Below are positions 21,033-32,906 of a stretch of 64,000 nt of DNA, one piece after another; within the stretch, counting starts at the first letter, position 1, and every line of letters begins with the position of its first letter. The notes under the pieces are model-generated. The model saw nothing but the letters and a program-made list of their open reading frames with translations. It searched no databases and was not told where the DNA came from. The stretch is from Psococerastis gibbosa (taxonomy: Eukaryota; Arthropoda; Insecta; Psocodea; Psocidae): assembly GCA_963971405.1 (NCBI GenBank), contig OZ020486.1, positions 22,715,419-22,779,418 on the forward strand, given 5' to 3'. A program made the position numbers and the translations under genes.

Positions 21033-21385
21033 TTTTCCAACGCCTGCTTTCAGCATTTATGCTTGAAGCAACCCTGTCAGCCTGGCGGAGGGAGTGAGTC
21101 TGTTTATTAACTTGAGGCACCCTAAGGGCAGACTCCTTCACCTCGGGGAGAAGGGGAGTTGACTGACAGGGTGGACCTCCTGATTATAGTGGATTCCGAA
21201 CCACTTGGGGAACACAGTAAAGTCACACGATTAATTCGGAGGTGACCAGGACTCAGACTGACTGATTAGTCTCAGCACGTTATCATGTCCCACCATGTCC
21301 CCCTGCAAACGCTGTGCACACTACCAAGTTTGCCGAAGTTTGGAACAGGCTTTGTTCTCGTAGAATCAACTTGGTATTATGGCGA
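21033..21385 (+). repeat. Dispersed repeat family 3, full copy
   Basis: About 350 bp, also at 34848 and 60168. Blocks: CCAACGCCTGCTTTCAGC, CTGTCAGCCTGGCGG, GGGGAGTTGACTGACAGGG, TTCGGAGGTGACCAGGACTC and TCAACTTGGTA. Read on the minus strand it ends near a pyrimidine/GAAG-rich tail, which could make it a LINE 3' end, but no coding is clear. Confidence 0.8.
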
Positions 21386-23480
21386 ATATTTTATACAGAT
21401 AGTTCTGCTGTCATCTTAAAACAAACTAGGCGAAAAGTTGCCAGCTGATATAATTTTTCTATAGTTTTTGTGAGTAGCAAGCAACCAGAAAAAAACTAAA
21501 AAGGTGGTTGGATCCTTTATTAGAGAAAAGTCCATTTTGAAAGCAAAAGGCTGAAACAATACCTTTACATTTCATTAGCTATGAGTATGCTTTGTTTAAA
21601 GAATATATACGATAGCCTACCTACTAAAATTCATGTCTTTTTCAATAAATGTATCCTTGGGATTTAACTAATTGTCTACTAAGGATGGGTGAATTGTTTA
21701 CGGAAATCATTAGCGAGATAGATGAAAAATCTGAAGTGCATGGCATATCCAATGTACTAATGTTACGGTGAAGAACCAAGGTATTGATGATGGTTGTTTG
21801 CCAATTACATAGCTTATTTAGTCAGAGACGTCATTGTCGTTTATGGAATTAAACTAAATCAATATTTGTGCGGTTTCCATTCATATTATGGTGTAAGGTC
21901 AAAGAGCTTTTGTACGAAACATAACACATCTTCCTCTAACTTCTATAGTAGTAGGAAGAGCAGTATTTTTCACGCCTAGGAACTAGCACAATGGCATGAT
22001 GAAATATTTGATTCTCTATGCTTATCACACAATCATAAATGTCCATATGAGTGGTACTCAATTCCTCCTGGGAAAAACTCACGATAGTGATTACCCTTAG
22101 TATGGACTATGGTTAATAGGCAAATAGAAATTTGTGAAAACGTTTCATTTTGAAATGTATTTGGATTTTTTTTTTAAATTAAACGTTAATTTGCATTTAT
22201 GGAATTTAATAAATATACGAATAAATATCTGAATAACCTCTTCAGTCGCCTCTCTAGGTAATACCTGCGATGTCTTGAGTTAGGACAGCAAGCAACCAGA
22301 AAGAAACTAAATGCGTTAATAGTCATTGAAGGCAGAGGCCTCATAGTCATCGAACAATTAGGCCCATTGTCAGGGGAAGGGGGTTGAAGCTATATAATAA
22401 CGATACCATCCTATTTAATAGGGTTATCACACTATTGAAATCTGCTGTGTGCGATATGGCATAATAATATGTTATTATGTTATTTGGAGATATATAAAAA
22501 TAATTAATCCAACTTCATTAATAGTAAAATTAACTTCATGGCCGTGAGCCATGTGAATATTCCATTAGTTACCAACAATGCAATGAATAATTGGCTATAA
22601 CAATGGTCTAACACGCAGTTGGTCGATTATTATGTAGCCTACTTTGGCACTGCTGGTTAGCCTATCGTGCATGATGCATTGGATTGCAATGAACACGAAC
22701 ACTTCCTACATGCCAAACTTATGTGTCTCACGGTATAAGCTACAAATAAGTTACTGACTAGTAAATAAGTAGTTTGCGCCGTAAACAATGAACAGTTCTC
22801 GGCAGCACCCCGATATTCTAGATTTCTTAATTGGCTAAAAATCACCTTAAGATTACTGTATATTGGCCTACACAACGCAACGCAACTATTTAGATTTTTG
22901 AAGTGAAACTTTTGACGAGAGGGCTATGAAATTGTGATACGCAACCTTTTCGTGTGACGGCAAACAGCGAACCATCCTGTTTGTCCGATAGTCATGTTTG
23001 CAACCACTTCAAATCAAATTAATAAAAAATAAAAAACATTTACCTCAATTGCAATATTTCATTTCAGAAATGAAAGGGGGCCCAAAGGACAAGTCCCGTG
23101 CTGGGCCCCCTTTACAAATATAAAAGTAAAATTAGCGTAAAGACAAATAAATAAAAAATTAATAAATGTGCTGTAGTCTATGGGCGTTTCAAGTTGTCGG
23201 GAGGCAACGGGAGTTACAGGGGATGGCTTAGTATTGTTTCATCGTGTATTTTTACGATGCATACTGTTTGTGTTCTTGGTAACAAGAGGACTTGTACTAC
23301 GAGTAAGTGCCATTAAAGTGTAACATAACATTAGTCGTTGACCCAGAACCATGGTGGACTAAACGACGGATTGCCTAATTACTCCAAATCGTGTTCAAGT
23401 TATTAGCGAGTAGTTTTATATAACTTGAGGGGAAACGCTAGCCTCTGAAGTTTAGAGGGAAAAAAGATATTGGTTTGTGC
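21386..23480. other. No recognisable gene; scattered repeat debris
   Basis: AT-rich and non-coding. Apart from a short block at about 22240-22310 (AGTCGCCTCTCTAGGTAA, AGCAACCAGAAAGAAACTAAA) that echoes 21478-21500, I saw no structure. Confidence 0.3.
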
Positions 23481-23523
23481 GGTGGTCGTAAGTTCTTTAA
23501 AAAATTAAGAGCTTACGACCACC
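23481..23523. repeat. Inverted repeat, 12-bp perfect arms
   Basis: GGTGGTCGTAAG pairs with CTTACGACCACC around an AT-rich 19-base loop. It could be a small hairpin or a MITE relic. Confidence 0.75.
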
Positions 23524-24897
23524 TTTTTACTAATATTTGCAGATTATATTAAGGAGCCGAAGGAGCTTACCACCCACCAACCACCCCCCCCCCCCTATCC
23601 AGCTCCTCTAATTTTCTACTGTTCTTACAAAAAATAAACTAATAAAATATATAATAAAGTAATGTCAAAGAATCGTGACTTTTTTTGCCCCAGAAATGAA
23701 TATTGCTGAATATCTCTGTTTAGTTGTTTAGAACTAAAAAATTCTTTTTTATTTGCCATTTAATTTTTTACGTGTGCCCAGTTCTTCATTTATATGGACT
23801 TACTTATTATTTCATGCCTCAGTCAAAAACCTAACCTACTCAATAATTGCCAACTCCCGCGCGCCGAAGCCGCGACGAGAATAATTTAGTACTTCCCACT
23901 TTCCTTTTCTTTTGACAATTTTTTAGTAAGCTAATTTTATGCGTGCCAATGGTTTGCCACCCCTGCTCTGCAACACAGTTATCGAGCGTGTGTTTTTCTT
24001 GTCAGAATTCACTTATTGATGTTTGGTTTTCTCAGCCTGACTAGCCGATACGTTTTAGGAATAGTTGACAAAATGCCGTGTTTTTATTTCATTCAGCAGG
24101 AGGTATATTCGTACAGCCAGAGGGGTCTGAACGCCCCCCCCCCCCAAATATTTTCTGGCTACGGCCTTGGCTGTAGTTGCGTTCTAGCGTCCCGCTTCCG
24201 TTGCATTGTTTCAAAACGTACAGCAGGCTCAATGTATGACTGTAAGCTTACAATGGAATTAATGAAAATTAGATTGCACGGACAATTTAATGTAAAATGG
24301 TCTTGCGTTGTCTTTAGGGAAAACTAGTGGCTTGATTGAAAAGAAATGTTCGTGCTGAAGCCAAGGCTACATTGCTGCAATCGTGCAATTGGTAACCAGT
24401 AAGTGGAACCACAAGCATCTAGCTTGCAGCTAACTCACACTTCCTCCTCCTTCCCAAATTTTACTAACTGTCGCTCATTGAAGTTAATATGGAGCATTAC
24501 GAAATGTTACCTATCCCCGCTGCCGTAGCATGAGGTACCAAGTTAACTTATTTATTCCCGGGGGTAAAAAATTCATCAAAAGATTTTTAGAATGTAAAGT
24601 GTTATTCTAAAATAGTTTGTTTACATTTTTATATGAGTTAACTTGTTACGACTATGGCTGCAGACCTATATAAGGACCAGAGGTACAAGACAGATGCTTG
24701 CAAGGTGGCGCTAATATACATCAGTGGGGTGTATTGTAGTGTTATATGCAAGGACAGATACAGGGGTTAAATTTGTTAAATCTATTGTAAATTAAGTTAT
24801 TACGCTCTAATTTAGTCGACCCTACATATGTTTTTCTATTTTGACCCCCCCGCCCAAAAAATGGGCTGGATCCGTCCCTGGTTATATGGTATGTAAC

Positions 24898-25021
24898 ATT
24901 GACATTAAATTAATTTTGGTTGATACAACCGGTTAATACGACGCCCTGGATAGGCGCTGATCGTGGGTTTAAATCAAGTCCAACTTTTCTACACGTATCA
25001 TCTAATTTCGCTCAGTTGGTG
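24898..25021 (+). repeat. tRNA-derived SINE family S1, copy 2
   Basis: Has GACATTAAATTAATTTTGGT, CGGTTAATACGACGCCC, ATAGGCG and ATCGTGGGTTTAAATC, then ends at a run of about 19 G. Head partly deleted. Confidence 0.7.
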
Positions 25022-25638
25022 GGGGGGGGGGGGGGGGGGCACTTCAAAGGCTTGTCGGTTTCATATCACTCTTTTTCTATTCTATAACGGTCAACTGCTT
25101 CCATTATCATCCCTACTTTTTATTATTATAGCAGGAAACCGGTTTATGGGGTAATAAAGTCTTGACCATGAGTCATGTGAATATTCCATTAACTACCAGC
25201 ATTGCAACGGCAATTACCCATAGCAAACAATGGACACGCAGTTGGTCAATTAATAACCTATTCATAATAATAATAATAATAACAATATGAAGGTAGGAAC
25301 TACATTTGGTTACCGTGACAAGATTAGATTTAGAGAATAACATCCCGGGACATTTTCGGGATTGAGTATTATTGAAATAACCTTCCTAATTAATGGTGGA
25401 TCCACGATGAGTAAATCCTTAGTAAATTCATAAGATATCTAGTAAAATTTTTGAATAAAACTCAATTTTTCAACAAAAAATTACCTTTTAAACTTACAAA
25501 AAACTTGTGACCCCCCCCCCTAAATTTTCCGCTGGATCCGCCCTTGTACCTAATACAAATGCAATTGGAATGGTAGGCATCCTGGGATGTTATTCTCTAA
25601 TTGAATTCAAATTAAGACTTGTGAAAATTGTCAAACCC

Positions 25639-25823
25639 ATGGCCATGCCCAGGGGGGTGGTCCATGGTGTCCGGACCCCCCCCCCCCCCCCCCCCGAAAT
25701 AAATTTTTGTATGTAAACCTGTATGGTTTGAAGAATTTATCCATTAATTCATTAATAAATTACGTATAAAATTTTTTTTGGACTTCCCCCCCCCCCCCGT
25801 AACAAAACCTTGCCACGGCCTTG
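25639..25823. mobile_element. G/C-run MITE (family 5), copy 2
   Basis: Ends GGCCATGCCCAGG and TTGCCACGGCC. GTCAAACC is present on both sides (25630-25637 and 25824-25831), 8 of a likely 9-bp target duplication. It contains C runs of about 19 and 10. Confidence 0.82.
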
Positions 25824-26250
25824 GTCAAACCGTTATAGCGAACCATAATCCTGGCTAGTAGATGGGAGCGTTGGGGGCTAAAACATTACACGTAGATGAT
25901 TGTATGGTTTAGATTGGACTCTGAGCCTTAATATAGTTTTTTATATCTTAAGCATTTGCCTAATAGTTTTCAGGCAAAAGTTGTTGATGTAAAAAAAAAA
26001 ACTGGCACTGGCTGTTCCTACAATTCAGTACCGTAATATGACGTCGAATTCTAGCAACCAAAGCGCTTACCGCTCTCTTTTGACCCGACGTTTTGTTAGA
26101 TCCGACAAATTATCCATTACAACAATTCACTTTAGTTAATTTTGTCTTACATTTGTCTGCTACAATTCACTTGCATAATTCCTTGTAGACAAGAGATGGT
26201 TATATTGGTCAGTGTAAAAAATGGTGATAACCTTTGCAATTTCAACGTAA

Positions 26251-27249
26251 CGAGGGCTGTTCGAAAAGTCTGTAGAAAATCTGTCTGTGGAAAATCCGAG
26301 ATGTGACGCTGCAGATCAGTGCCCTTGAAACAAGGTGTAGTGGTGACTTCTGAAAGCACTTACAGCTTGCTTCTGTCAACACATTAAACACTATGATTTT
26401 TATAGTTCACGTCAGTAAGCCCTCTTCGAGAAATTTACGAACGTGAGCAGTGCCGGATTAAACCTTAGGCACTTGGGGCACAGGCCCATGGCCCCCACAA
26501 AAATGCCGAAATTCCGTCTCTACAAATGAGATTAAAAAATATAATATTAAAAAAATAAAAGTTGAAAACAATTTCCATCAAAGTTTTGAAATTGGCGGGA
26601 AATAAAGAGCGCCAAGAGCATTTATGAATTTTGAAAGAGTTTGCACCTACGGCCCCCAAATGTCTTGTGCCCCCACAAGGGTTAATCCGGCACTGAACGT
26701 GAGTTTCGTAGTGGGAGGAAATATTTTTTTAAAAAGAAACCTGACTCAGAAACAAACAATATGTTCAAGAAACATTATGGGGCATCTGTTACGTCGATTA
26801 GAGTAATTTAGTTTGGCCATTGTCGATACCGCTGAAAATGTCTCAAAAGATGAGAAAATGGTTTTGGATGCCAGAAGAGTAAAAGTGCGCGAGATGCGGA
26901 AGTTTTGAATGTTTCACTAGACCGTGTTTGGAATATCCTGCATGAGCACCTACTAATGACGACGAAGCTTTGAACAAGGGGGGTGCCGCGTTTACTGACT
27001 GAAGAGCAAAAAAAGATGAGTGCACCATGTGCAAGGCCAATTTAAGGCTGATTCAGAAAAATCTGAGTTTTTTCGTCGTTTTATCACTGTTGAAACCTGG
27101 GTTCGTTATTTTACACGTTAAACCAAGCAACAGTCGAAGCAATGGCTGGATATTTCAAGGGAAACCTGATCCAAAGAAGGCCAGCAGTACTGTGTGTCAG
27201 CAGGAAAAGTTGTAGCCAGAGTCTTCTGGGATGTTGAGGGGGCTTGTAT
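26251..27249 (+). pseudogene. Mariner transposon remnant with broken transposase
   Basis: It starts at a mariner-like end CGAGGGCTGTTCGAAAAGT. Transposase pieces in shifting frames: AEVLNVSLDRVWNILHEHL (helix-turn-helix), RLLTEEQKKM, FFRRFITVETWVRYFTR, KQQSKQW and GKVVARVFWD. The first catalytic Asp codon is missing (TVETW where the family has Asp before Glu), and several stops are present. An hAT MITE (26448..26695) sits in the 5' part and SINE sequence follows at 27249, so the 3' end is lost. Confidence 0.85.
26448..26695. mobile_element. hAT-type MITE inserted in the mariner remnant
   Basis: 248 bp with ends CAGTGCCGGATTAA and TTAATCCGGCACTG, exact inverted repeats. AACGTGAG is duplicated at 26440-26447 and 26696-26703. 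Removing it rejoins the mariner sequence. Confidence 0.95.
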
Positions 27250-27322
27250 GGCAGATGGCGTAGATCGTCGTTTCCCGCCAAGTCCAGTTTTTACTAAATC
27301 CTGTAATTTCGGTTCTGTTAAG
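27249..27322 (+). repeat. tRNA-derived SINE family S1, 3' piece
   Basis: GGCGTAGATCGTCG, CCCGCCAAGTCCAGTTTTTA and ATTTCGGTTCTGTTAAG match the tail of the other S1 copies. The head is missing where it meets the mariner remnant. Confidence 0.6.
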
Positions 27323-27374
27323 GGGGGTAATATTTGTAGACTATCTCGAAAATGGAAAAACAACCACTGGTGAC

Positions 27375-27765
27375 TAGAAATCTATATAGGAGAGATGGGA
27401 CATTCGAACGCGCCAAAAAACATTTTGAATCCTGGAGCCGCCTTTGAGCCCATTTGAGCGCGCCAAAAATATTTTTTCATCCTGGGCCCACCTGATGCCC
27501 ATTATCCTATGGCCAGCCATTAAAAAACGTACCAGCAGCCTGATCGAGGCGATTATTATACCGGGGTTAAATAAATACCCTAGGATTATAAATGTAAACA
27601 AAAAATTTTTAATAGCACTTTCCATTATAAAATTATCTTGTTTACCTTTTTATTCCTAGGGAATTAAATAAATACTGGTATTATAATCGCCTCGATCAGG
27701 CAGCTGGTGGCCCTAGGATTCAAAAAATATTTTGTCACATTTCTCCTGTATAAAATTCTAGGGGG
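27375..27765. mobile_element. Large foldback element, family 7
   Basis: The inner part (27532..27707) has arms starting CCAGC(A/T)GCCTGATCGAGG that match for about 30 bases or more, around a core with TAAACAA and GTTTACC. The outer flanks also pair: TTTTGAATCCTGG and AGGAGAGATG on the left face CCTAGGATTCAAAA and CATTTCTCCTGTATA on the right. The whole could fold into one long hairpin. Confidence 0.78.
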
Positions 27766-28130
27766 GCCGGCCCAAGGAACATTTCTCCGACATGGAAAAA
27801 TGTAAGACGAAATTAACTATATTGTAAGTTGTTTTAATGCACATAATTTGCCAGTTCTAATAGATGATGTATGGGTCAAGGGTCAACGGTAGAGTTCAGA
27901 GCCTTAATGTTGTTAGCTAGAAGTGATCTAGTCGTCTTGACCCCCAAAAATATTGCATATAGACGCCACTGGTACGGCTATAGTAGAACATGGGACTGCA
28001 CCATTCCCCGAGTCCAAATAGTCTTACCAAGGGTCAACGTTCATATAAAATATTCATGCGCGCATGTTATAACTTTCAAAAACTATGTTTAGCTTGCGTT
28101 TTGCCGCAGACTTAGCACAGAATTGAGACA

Positions 28131-28497
28131 GCGGGCCTACTATGCCGTTTAATATCAACTGAATCTGGGGGTTAAAAATGTAAACAAAAAAGTTTTGAAT
28201 ATTTACCTCCCATTCTATTCATTTTAGGACAATACTAACAACACTAGTCTTAAGAATCTTGATAACTGTAATACTAATCATTCCTTGCCTTGCCTGGGTT
28301 AGCCCATAGAAGACTCTCAAGTCTTATGGTTCGCCCAGGTAAAAATTAAGTCGTTATTTATTTATCTATTTATTCTAAAATTTAATATAGACCTACATAA
28401 TAATACATACTATATTATAATGTATATTCATAATAGAAGTCTTCTTGTTTACATTTTTAATCCTAGGTTAATAAAATAAACGGCATAGTCGACCCGC
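28131..28497. mobile_element. Palindromic MITE family 7 (CTATGCCG type)
   Basis: The left end GCGGGCCTACTATGCCG pairs with the right end CGGCATAGTCGACCCGC. Both sub-ends hold GGTTAA and GTTTACAT words. The middle has its own hairpin, CCTGGGTTAGCCCATA to GGTTCGCCCAGG (about 28294-28337). Confidence 0.8.
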
Positions 28498-28674
28498 TGG
28501 TATTCTTAACCATTAAATAAACTCGGCTTAACTTAGAAATACAGTAAATACTAACCTAACCTTGCAATTTTCTCCTAGACTCCAGAGAATATACCGGTTT
28601 GGATCTAATTGCATTGTTTTGGTGTAAATCTGTCTATCCGGTTACTCTTGTTCAGCATATAGTGATTGAATTTA

Positions 28675-28984
28675 AAAAGAACCGGTCCGAGTTTACTCGA
28701 ACATGCTTTCCAATTTATCAAAATTAGTAGATAGAGAAAATGAGTAATTTCATGGTAAATAATTTTCCTATGATTAAATTTCCGATATCTCATGCCGAAT
28801 TTCATCAAAATCGACCGAGTAGTTAGCTCGGAAATCGACGCACAGACAGACATACATACATTTCGTAAAAACCACTTTTTTTTTGGTTCCTGGGACCTCA
28901 AAACGTGTAAATCCGTTGAAACCTCGGAATCGGAAATTTCGACCATCACAAAGCTTTCCCTATACTACGTATAAATTGGAAAGC
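28675..28984 (-). mobile_element. Hairpin-ended repeat family 1, copy C (internally deleted)
   Basis: Keeps both ends (AGAACCGGTCCGAG and CTACGTATAAATTGGAAAGC) but only about 310 of 800 bases. The join lies at GATATCTCATGCCGAATTTC, removing the C run, the TGACGTCA block and the middle. Confidence 0.9.
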
Positions 28985-29502
28985 AAAAAATGACTCTTAT
29001 TTACTGCATGCTGTGCATATAGCGCAATATATCTTTGGGCTCCAAAATTGTCATTGTGCACGCAAAATTCAATCGATTCCACTGGTTTCTTTTATTAGTT
29101 GTTGGGCCCATATTGCAGGTATCGCAGAGTATCAGAAACGAAGGTACAACTTGTTCAAACATTATTTTGATGTTGGGGAGACGCAACTTCGGTTTGATTG
29201 TGAGGAACTTACACAAGGCTGGGGTTGTATTACAGTGCAGTACCGTGTTGTACTTGTAGCAATTGCTTAATAGCAACGCCGGCTATAGTGTTGCTCAATC
29301 ACTCGAGTCGATCCTGGCCTCCATAACTTGCCCGGAAACATCGTTCGTCGGTCTTCACAGAGAATGAATGACTCGCGTGTTCCTCGCCAGACATCGGCCT
29401 ATTGAGGCTTGCATCACCAATATATTTATTATATTTTTGGGTTCTCTATGTGCATGTGCCATGTAATTTGGCACCCCAGACTTGAGCATCTAGGGTACAC
29501 AC
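28985..29502. other. No recognisable gene
   Basis: Open frames of up to about 90 codons overlap on both strands at 29001-29276 but do not resemble any family known to me and lack splice or start context. Left as non-coding. Confidence 0.3.
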
Positions 29503-29663
29503 AGGCCGTAGCCAGGGTGTTCACCCCCCCCCCCCTAACAATGAAATGGCTTGACACTTGATAGAATCGGATATTGGGAGGAAAAATAAAAACTACTATG
29601 TAATATGCAATGAAGTTTCTGAACCCCCCCCCCCCCCCCCGAAAGAAAATCCTAGCTACGGCC
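29503..29663. mobile_element. G/C-run MITE (family 6)
   Basis: The ends GGCCGTAGCCAGG and CCTAGCTACGGCC are near-perfect inverted repeats, with C runs of 11 and 18 inside. It shares its interior (AATGAAAT, GGCTTGA, ATAGA.TCGGAT, AAAAATAAAAAC) with 52069..52245. No target duplication recognised. Confidence 0.82.
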
Positions 29664-30059
29664 TTGGGTCCAAGGGGCCCGGACTCCTTCCAAAATAAAA
29701 GGGCTTACTCTTTACTCGCGCTTTACTCTGGATACTTTCAATAATGAAATACGTAAAAAAATTAAATTATTTTTCATGCTCAGTGGGGACAGCAAGTCCG
29801 AGGTGGCATGGTGTGGCAGCGGCTAAAAGTCCCTCCGGACTGAACGCGCCTATCTAAGTCAAGTAAGTCAAGGACCGGGACAGCAAGTGGAACTAAAAGA
29901 AAATCACAACAGCAATCCCATGCAGTTAACTCTTCTTTTATTAAAATTGGTGTAGTTCTAGTTTGGTACTTCGTATCAGCATGAAGAAGCCTCATATGGA
30001 ACATTTCGTCTTAATCCTCTCTCAAATTTAGTTTCATTTTTCTGGCTCACTACGCCATA

Positions 30060-30255
30060 ATTCTACTGAGATCACAATCTCAACGATTGCTTGACAGCAA
30101 CACCCTGTATATCATCTTCCAGCTCCTTCGGTTCTGCGCCTTCCTCTTCAGCGCTTGGTACGTTCATCCATGGATTCCTTCTTCGGCCGCCCTCTCCTGT
30201 AGGTTCCTTCCACTGTGCTTTCAATGATGGTGTGCACCATACGTAGTACCAGGGT
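30060..30255 (-). pseudogene. LINE 3'-end fragment (family L-beta)
   Basis: The minus-strand reading resembles GRRRNPWMNVPSAEEEGAEP, a frame-broken form of the 'EGTNRRGRPKKE' tail seen at 58172. It ends in a GTTGAGATTGTGATCTCAG block that also occurs at about 57840. Confidence 0.6.
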
Positions 30256-30776
30256 GATAAGTACATATTGTCTGAGGATTTTTGCCGACTTGCCGTTATT
30301 TCGTTTAGGTAAATTTTGTAAAGGTCACCTCGTCGGAACCTACAGTTGGCGCCTCCCTGAATATTGAGTTTCGGCTATATAACACCCATATTCTAGTACG
30401 GGTTCCCTAATGAACGATCCTACATAGTCCTAAAAACCCAGGTTTTCGATGTTGTCTTATTAGGTTGCAAAGATCATGATGATTCCACCTGAATGTAAAT
30501 GATTTAATAATTTAATAAAGAACACGCTAAAACATGAGCCAAGGGTTCTTTTTATCTGTACTCCTAGTTTGGGCTACGAACTTCTGGACCGCCCCGCATA
30601 TGGTACGAGTAACTTCACTAAGGGGCACCAGAAAATGCACGTGATAACGTTTAATATTGTGAAAAGTGTTGGCTAATTTAAGTGATTAAAAAATATATTC
30701 AACCAAATTTAATAAAAGTACCGTCCAGTGAATGATGTGTGAGGGTAAATGAGTGAGTGCACGAGTTTTGTGTTGA

Positions 30777-31185
30777 TTTTTTTTCATTATGTCTTTCATG
30801 TGAAATAAGCATACCAAGAATTAATTTCCCTTTCGTTATTGTGGATACCTTGTCATTCGCCTCCATAACGTCTTTGTCACCAGAAATCCTGGGGGGGGGG
30901 GGCAGGACCCCCTTATTTACGCCAATGTTTGCAAGCATTACAATTGAGATATAACGACGAATATACCTACCATTGAGGGGGGCCTGGAGAAAAATTTGGA
31001 AAAAAATAGCTCTGAAGTATTGGGATTTTAAGCATTTTGAGTAATATATTTTTTGTCAAAGTACTTGGTCAGTAAGTTGATTTTTTCATGTAAAATAAGC
31101 ATACTAAGAATTAATTTCCCTTCCATTATTGTGGATACTGTGCCTTTAGCCTCCATAACGTCTTTGTCACAAGAAATCCTGTGAT
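30777..31185 (+). repeat. Pair of direct repeats of about 110 bp
   Basis: 30770-30890 and 31078-31180 share AATAAGCATAC, AAGAATTAATTTCCCTT, ATTATTGTGGATAC, GCCTCCATAACGTC and GAAATCCTG, with a spacing near 300. The first copy ends at a run of 12 G. Class unknown. Confidence 0.75.
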
Positions 31186-31311
31186 AGAGGTTCGATCAGA
31201 AAATTCGGAAAGTATACGAAAAATCGGATGTGAGCGGGCCTTGAACCCTCGGAGGTGTCGTTACCCTGTGCACCATTCGTATTCTAGCAAATTACAACAT
31301 TTAATACCTAC

Positions 31312-31462
31312 ACCAGTGGGCCGATTATGGTGATTGGTATTAACTTACTCCTGGGGTTAACACTGTAAACAAACAAATTTTGAATAGTACTTTCCATTGA
31401 AAAATTATCTTGTTTACATTTTTAATACCAGGGTATTATATTAACCCCGGTATTATAACCGC
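31312..31462. mobile_element. Palindromic MITE family 7, copy
   Basis: GGGCCGATTATGGTGATTGG and GGGGTTAACACTGTAAAC on the left answer GTTTACATTTTTAATACC and CCCCGGTATTATAACCGCCC on the right. It directly abuts the next copy. Confidence 0.7.
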
Positions 31463-31638
31463 CCAGCAGCCTGATCGAGGCGATTATAATACCTGTATTT
31501 ATTTAATCCCCTGATAATAAAAATGTAAACAAGATAATTTAATGATGGAAAGTCCTATTCAAAATTTGTTTGTTTACAGTTATAATCCTAGGGTATTTAT
31601 TTAACCCCGGTATTATAATCGCTTCGATCAGGCTGCTG
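31463..31638. mobile_element. Palindromic MITE family 7 (GATCGAGG type)
   Basis: The ends CAGCAGCCTGATCGAGGCGA and TCGCTTCGATCAGGCTGCTG are inverted repeats continuing into ATTATAATACC. Closely related to the inner part of 27375..27765. Confidence 0.85.
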
Positions 31639-32906
31639 ATCGGGCCGCTGAATTATTAGATTGTCTGAAGCATAATGCAGGTCGATAAGGAAGCAAAATA
31701 TGAAAACCAAGGAGCATCCTGCAAACAAGGCACGTCCAGGCGACCTTGATCACGACTCTTGAGAAGTTTCTGTATAACTGGTTAACCTGCTCGTAGCTTG
31801 CTAGCTACACTGTATTAATACACTTTTCGTCAAATACGCTTGAAAAGTTACGTCACCTAACGTTGACTGGTTTATTTAAAAATTACCAATCACTGCAGCC
31901 CGATCATGGCAATTTGGCGTTATTATAATACCGAGGTTTAGTTTTTAATACCGCAATTGTACGGTGTCACGTGACGGTGTTAAAATATGCTTGGGAAATT
32001 CAAATTAATTAATGATTTGCATACAAGAGAATGGGAGCATTGTTTAATAATTGAAGGAAATACTAATAATAAACATTCAAATGAGCAGGTAGAATTTTGA
32101 AATATGCATAGTACATAATTTATCATAACTTAAAATGTTAGACTAGAAATATAATTGAGGCAGCCCTGAAGCACGATGGCCTTCAGTAACTGCTTGTTAA
32201 TAAAGCAACAGGGTTCTTCATGATGCGACATGTCCAATTTCACTTTATATTATTGTGACTCACAAACATCAAGGTTAGGTACTTATTTGATGTCACATTC
32301 GCTATTAGAGGTCAGGGATAATTTATTATTATAATTTCTTGTACATATACTGTAAGTCTGGCTTCTGACTCTTTTTAAAATTTTCAAATGATGACGAAAT
32401 CTGAAATTTTATACATATCCCGGTACCCCGTTCTACAAATCAGGCCCAACTATAAGAAGGGTGTAATTCATAAGTTTGTTGCAGCTATCCCCCATCAGTT
32501 TGTTTTCGAGCGTAAGTAAGTAGGCACGGACTACACCGTACGCTATAAAGTGAAGCAAGATTGAAAGGAAATATTTTTTTATCTCACACTCTCACCAATT
32601 GCCATGAAACATGATAAGGCGTACATTTAATTATTTTATTATAATTTGATACTTTCATGTACTCCTATTATTTTATGACAGCGTAAAATTTCGCCAATTT
32701 TGCTACTGCATTTGAAGTATTTCTACGCACAGTATACAGTAAGTGACAAATCAAATTGGGTAATTCGCCTAAGTCGAAACTGATTGTGTTTAATTTTGTT
32801 ACATATGACGTAAATCATATGAGGCAAAAGGTCCAATGTTCGCCCAATATGAAAATAAAGACATTTTCTTTCTTTCCACTACTTTGAAAAGTAGGTGAGC
32901 TACTTA
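31639..32906. other. No gene seen
   Basis: AT-rich and non-coding. A partial family 7 piece lies near 31900-31980 (GATTATAAT-like words), and a pyrimidine-rich repeat block near 32845-32880 (GAAAATAAAGACATTTTC) also occurs inverted at 37437 and 57690. Confidence 0.35.

Noticed and set aside
25020-25039. Long G run as an assembly error
   Set aside because: Runs of 10-20 G or C recur at fixed places in several element families, so most are real, although exact lengths may be wrong.
30777-31185. CRISPR-like repeat array
   Set aside because: Only two diverged units in a eukaryotic genome; no spacers or regular array anywhere in the window.
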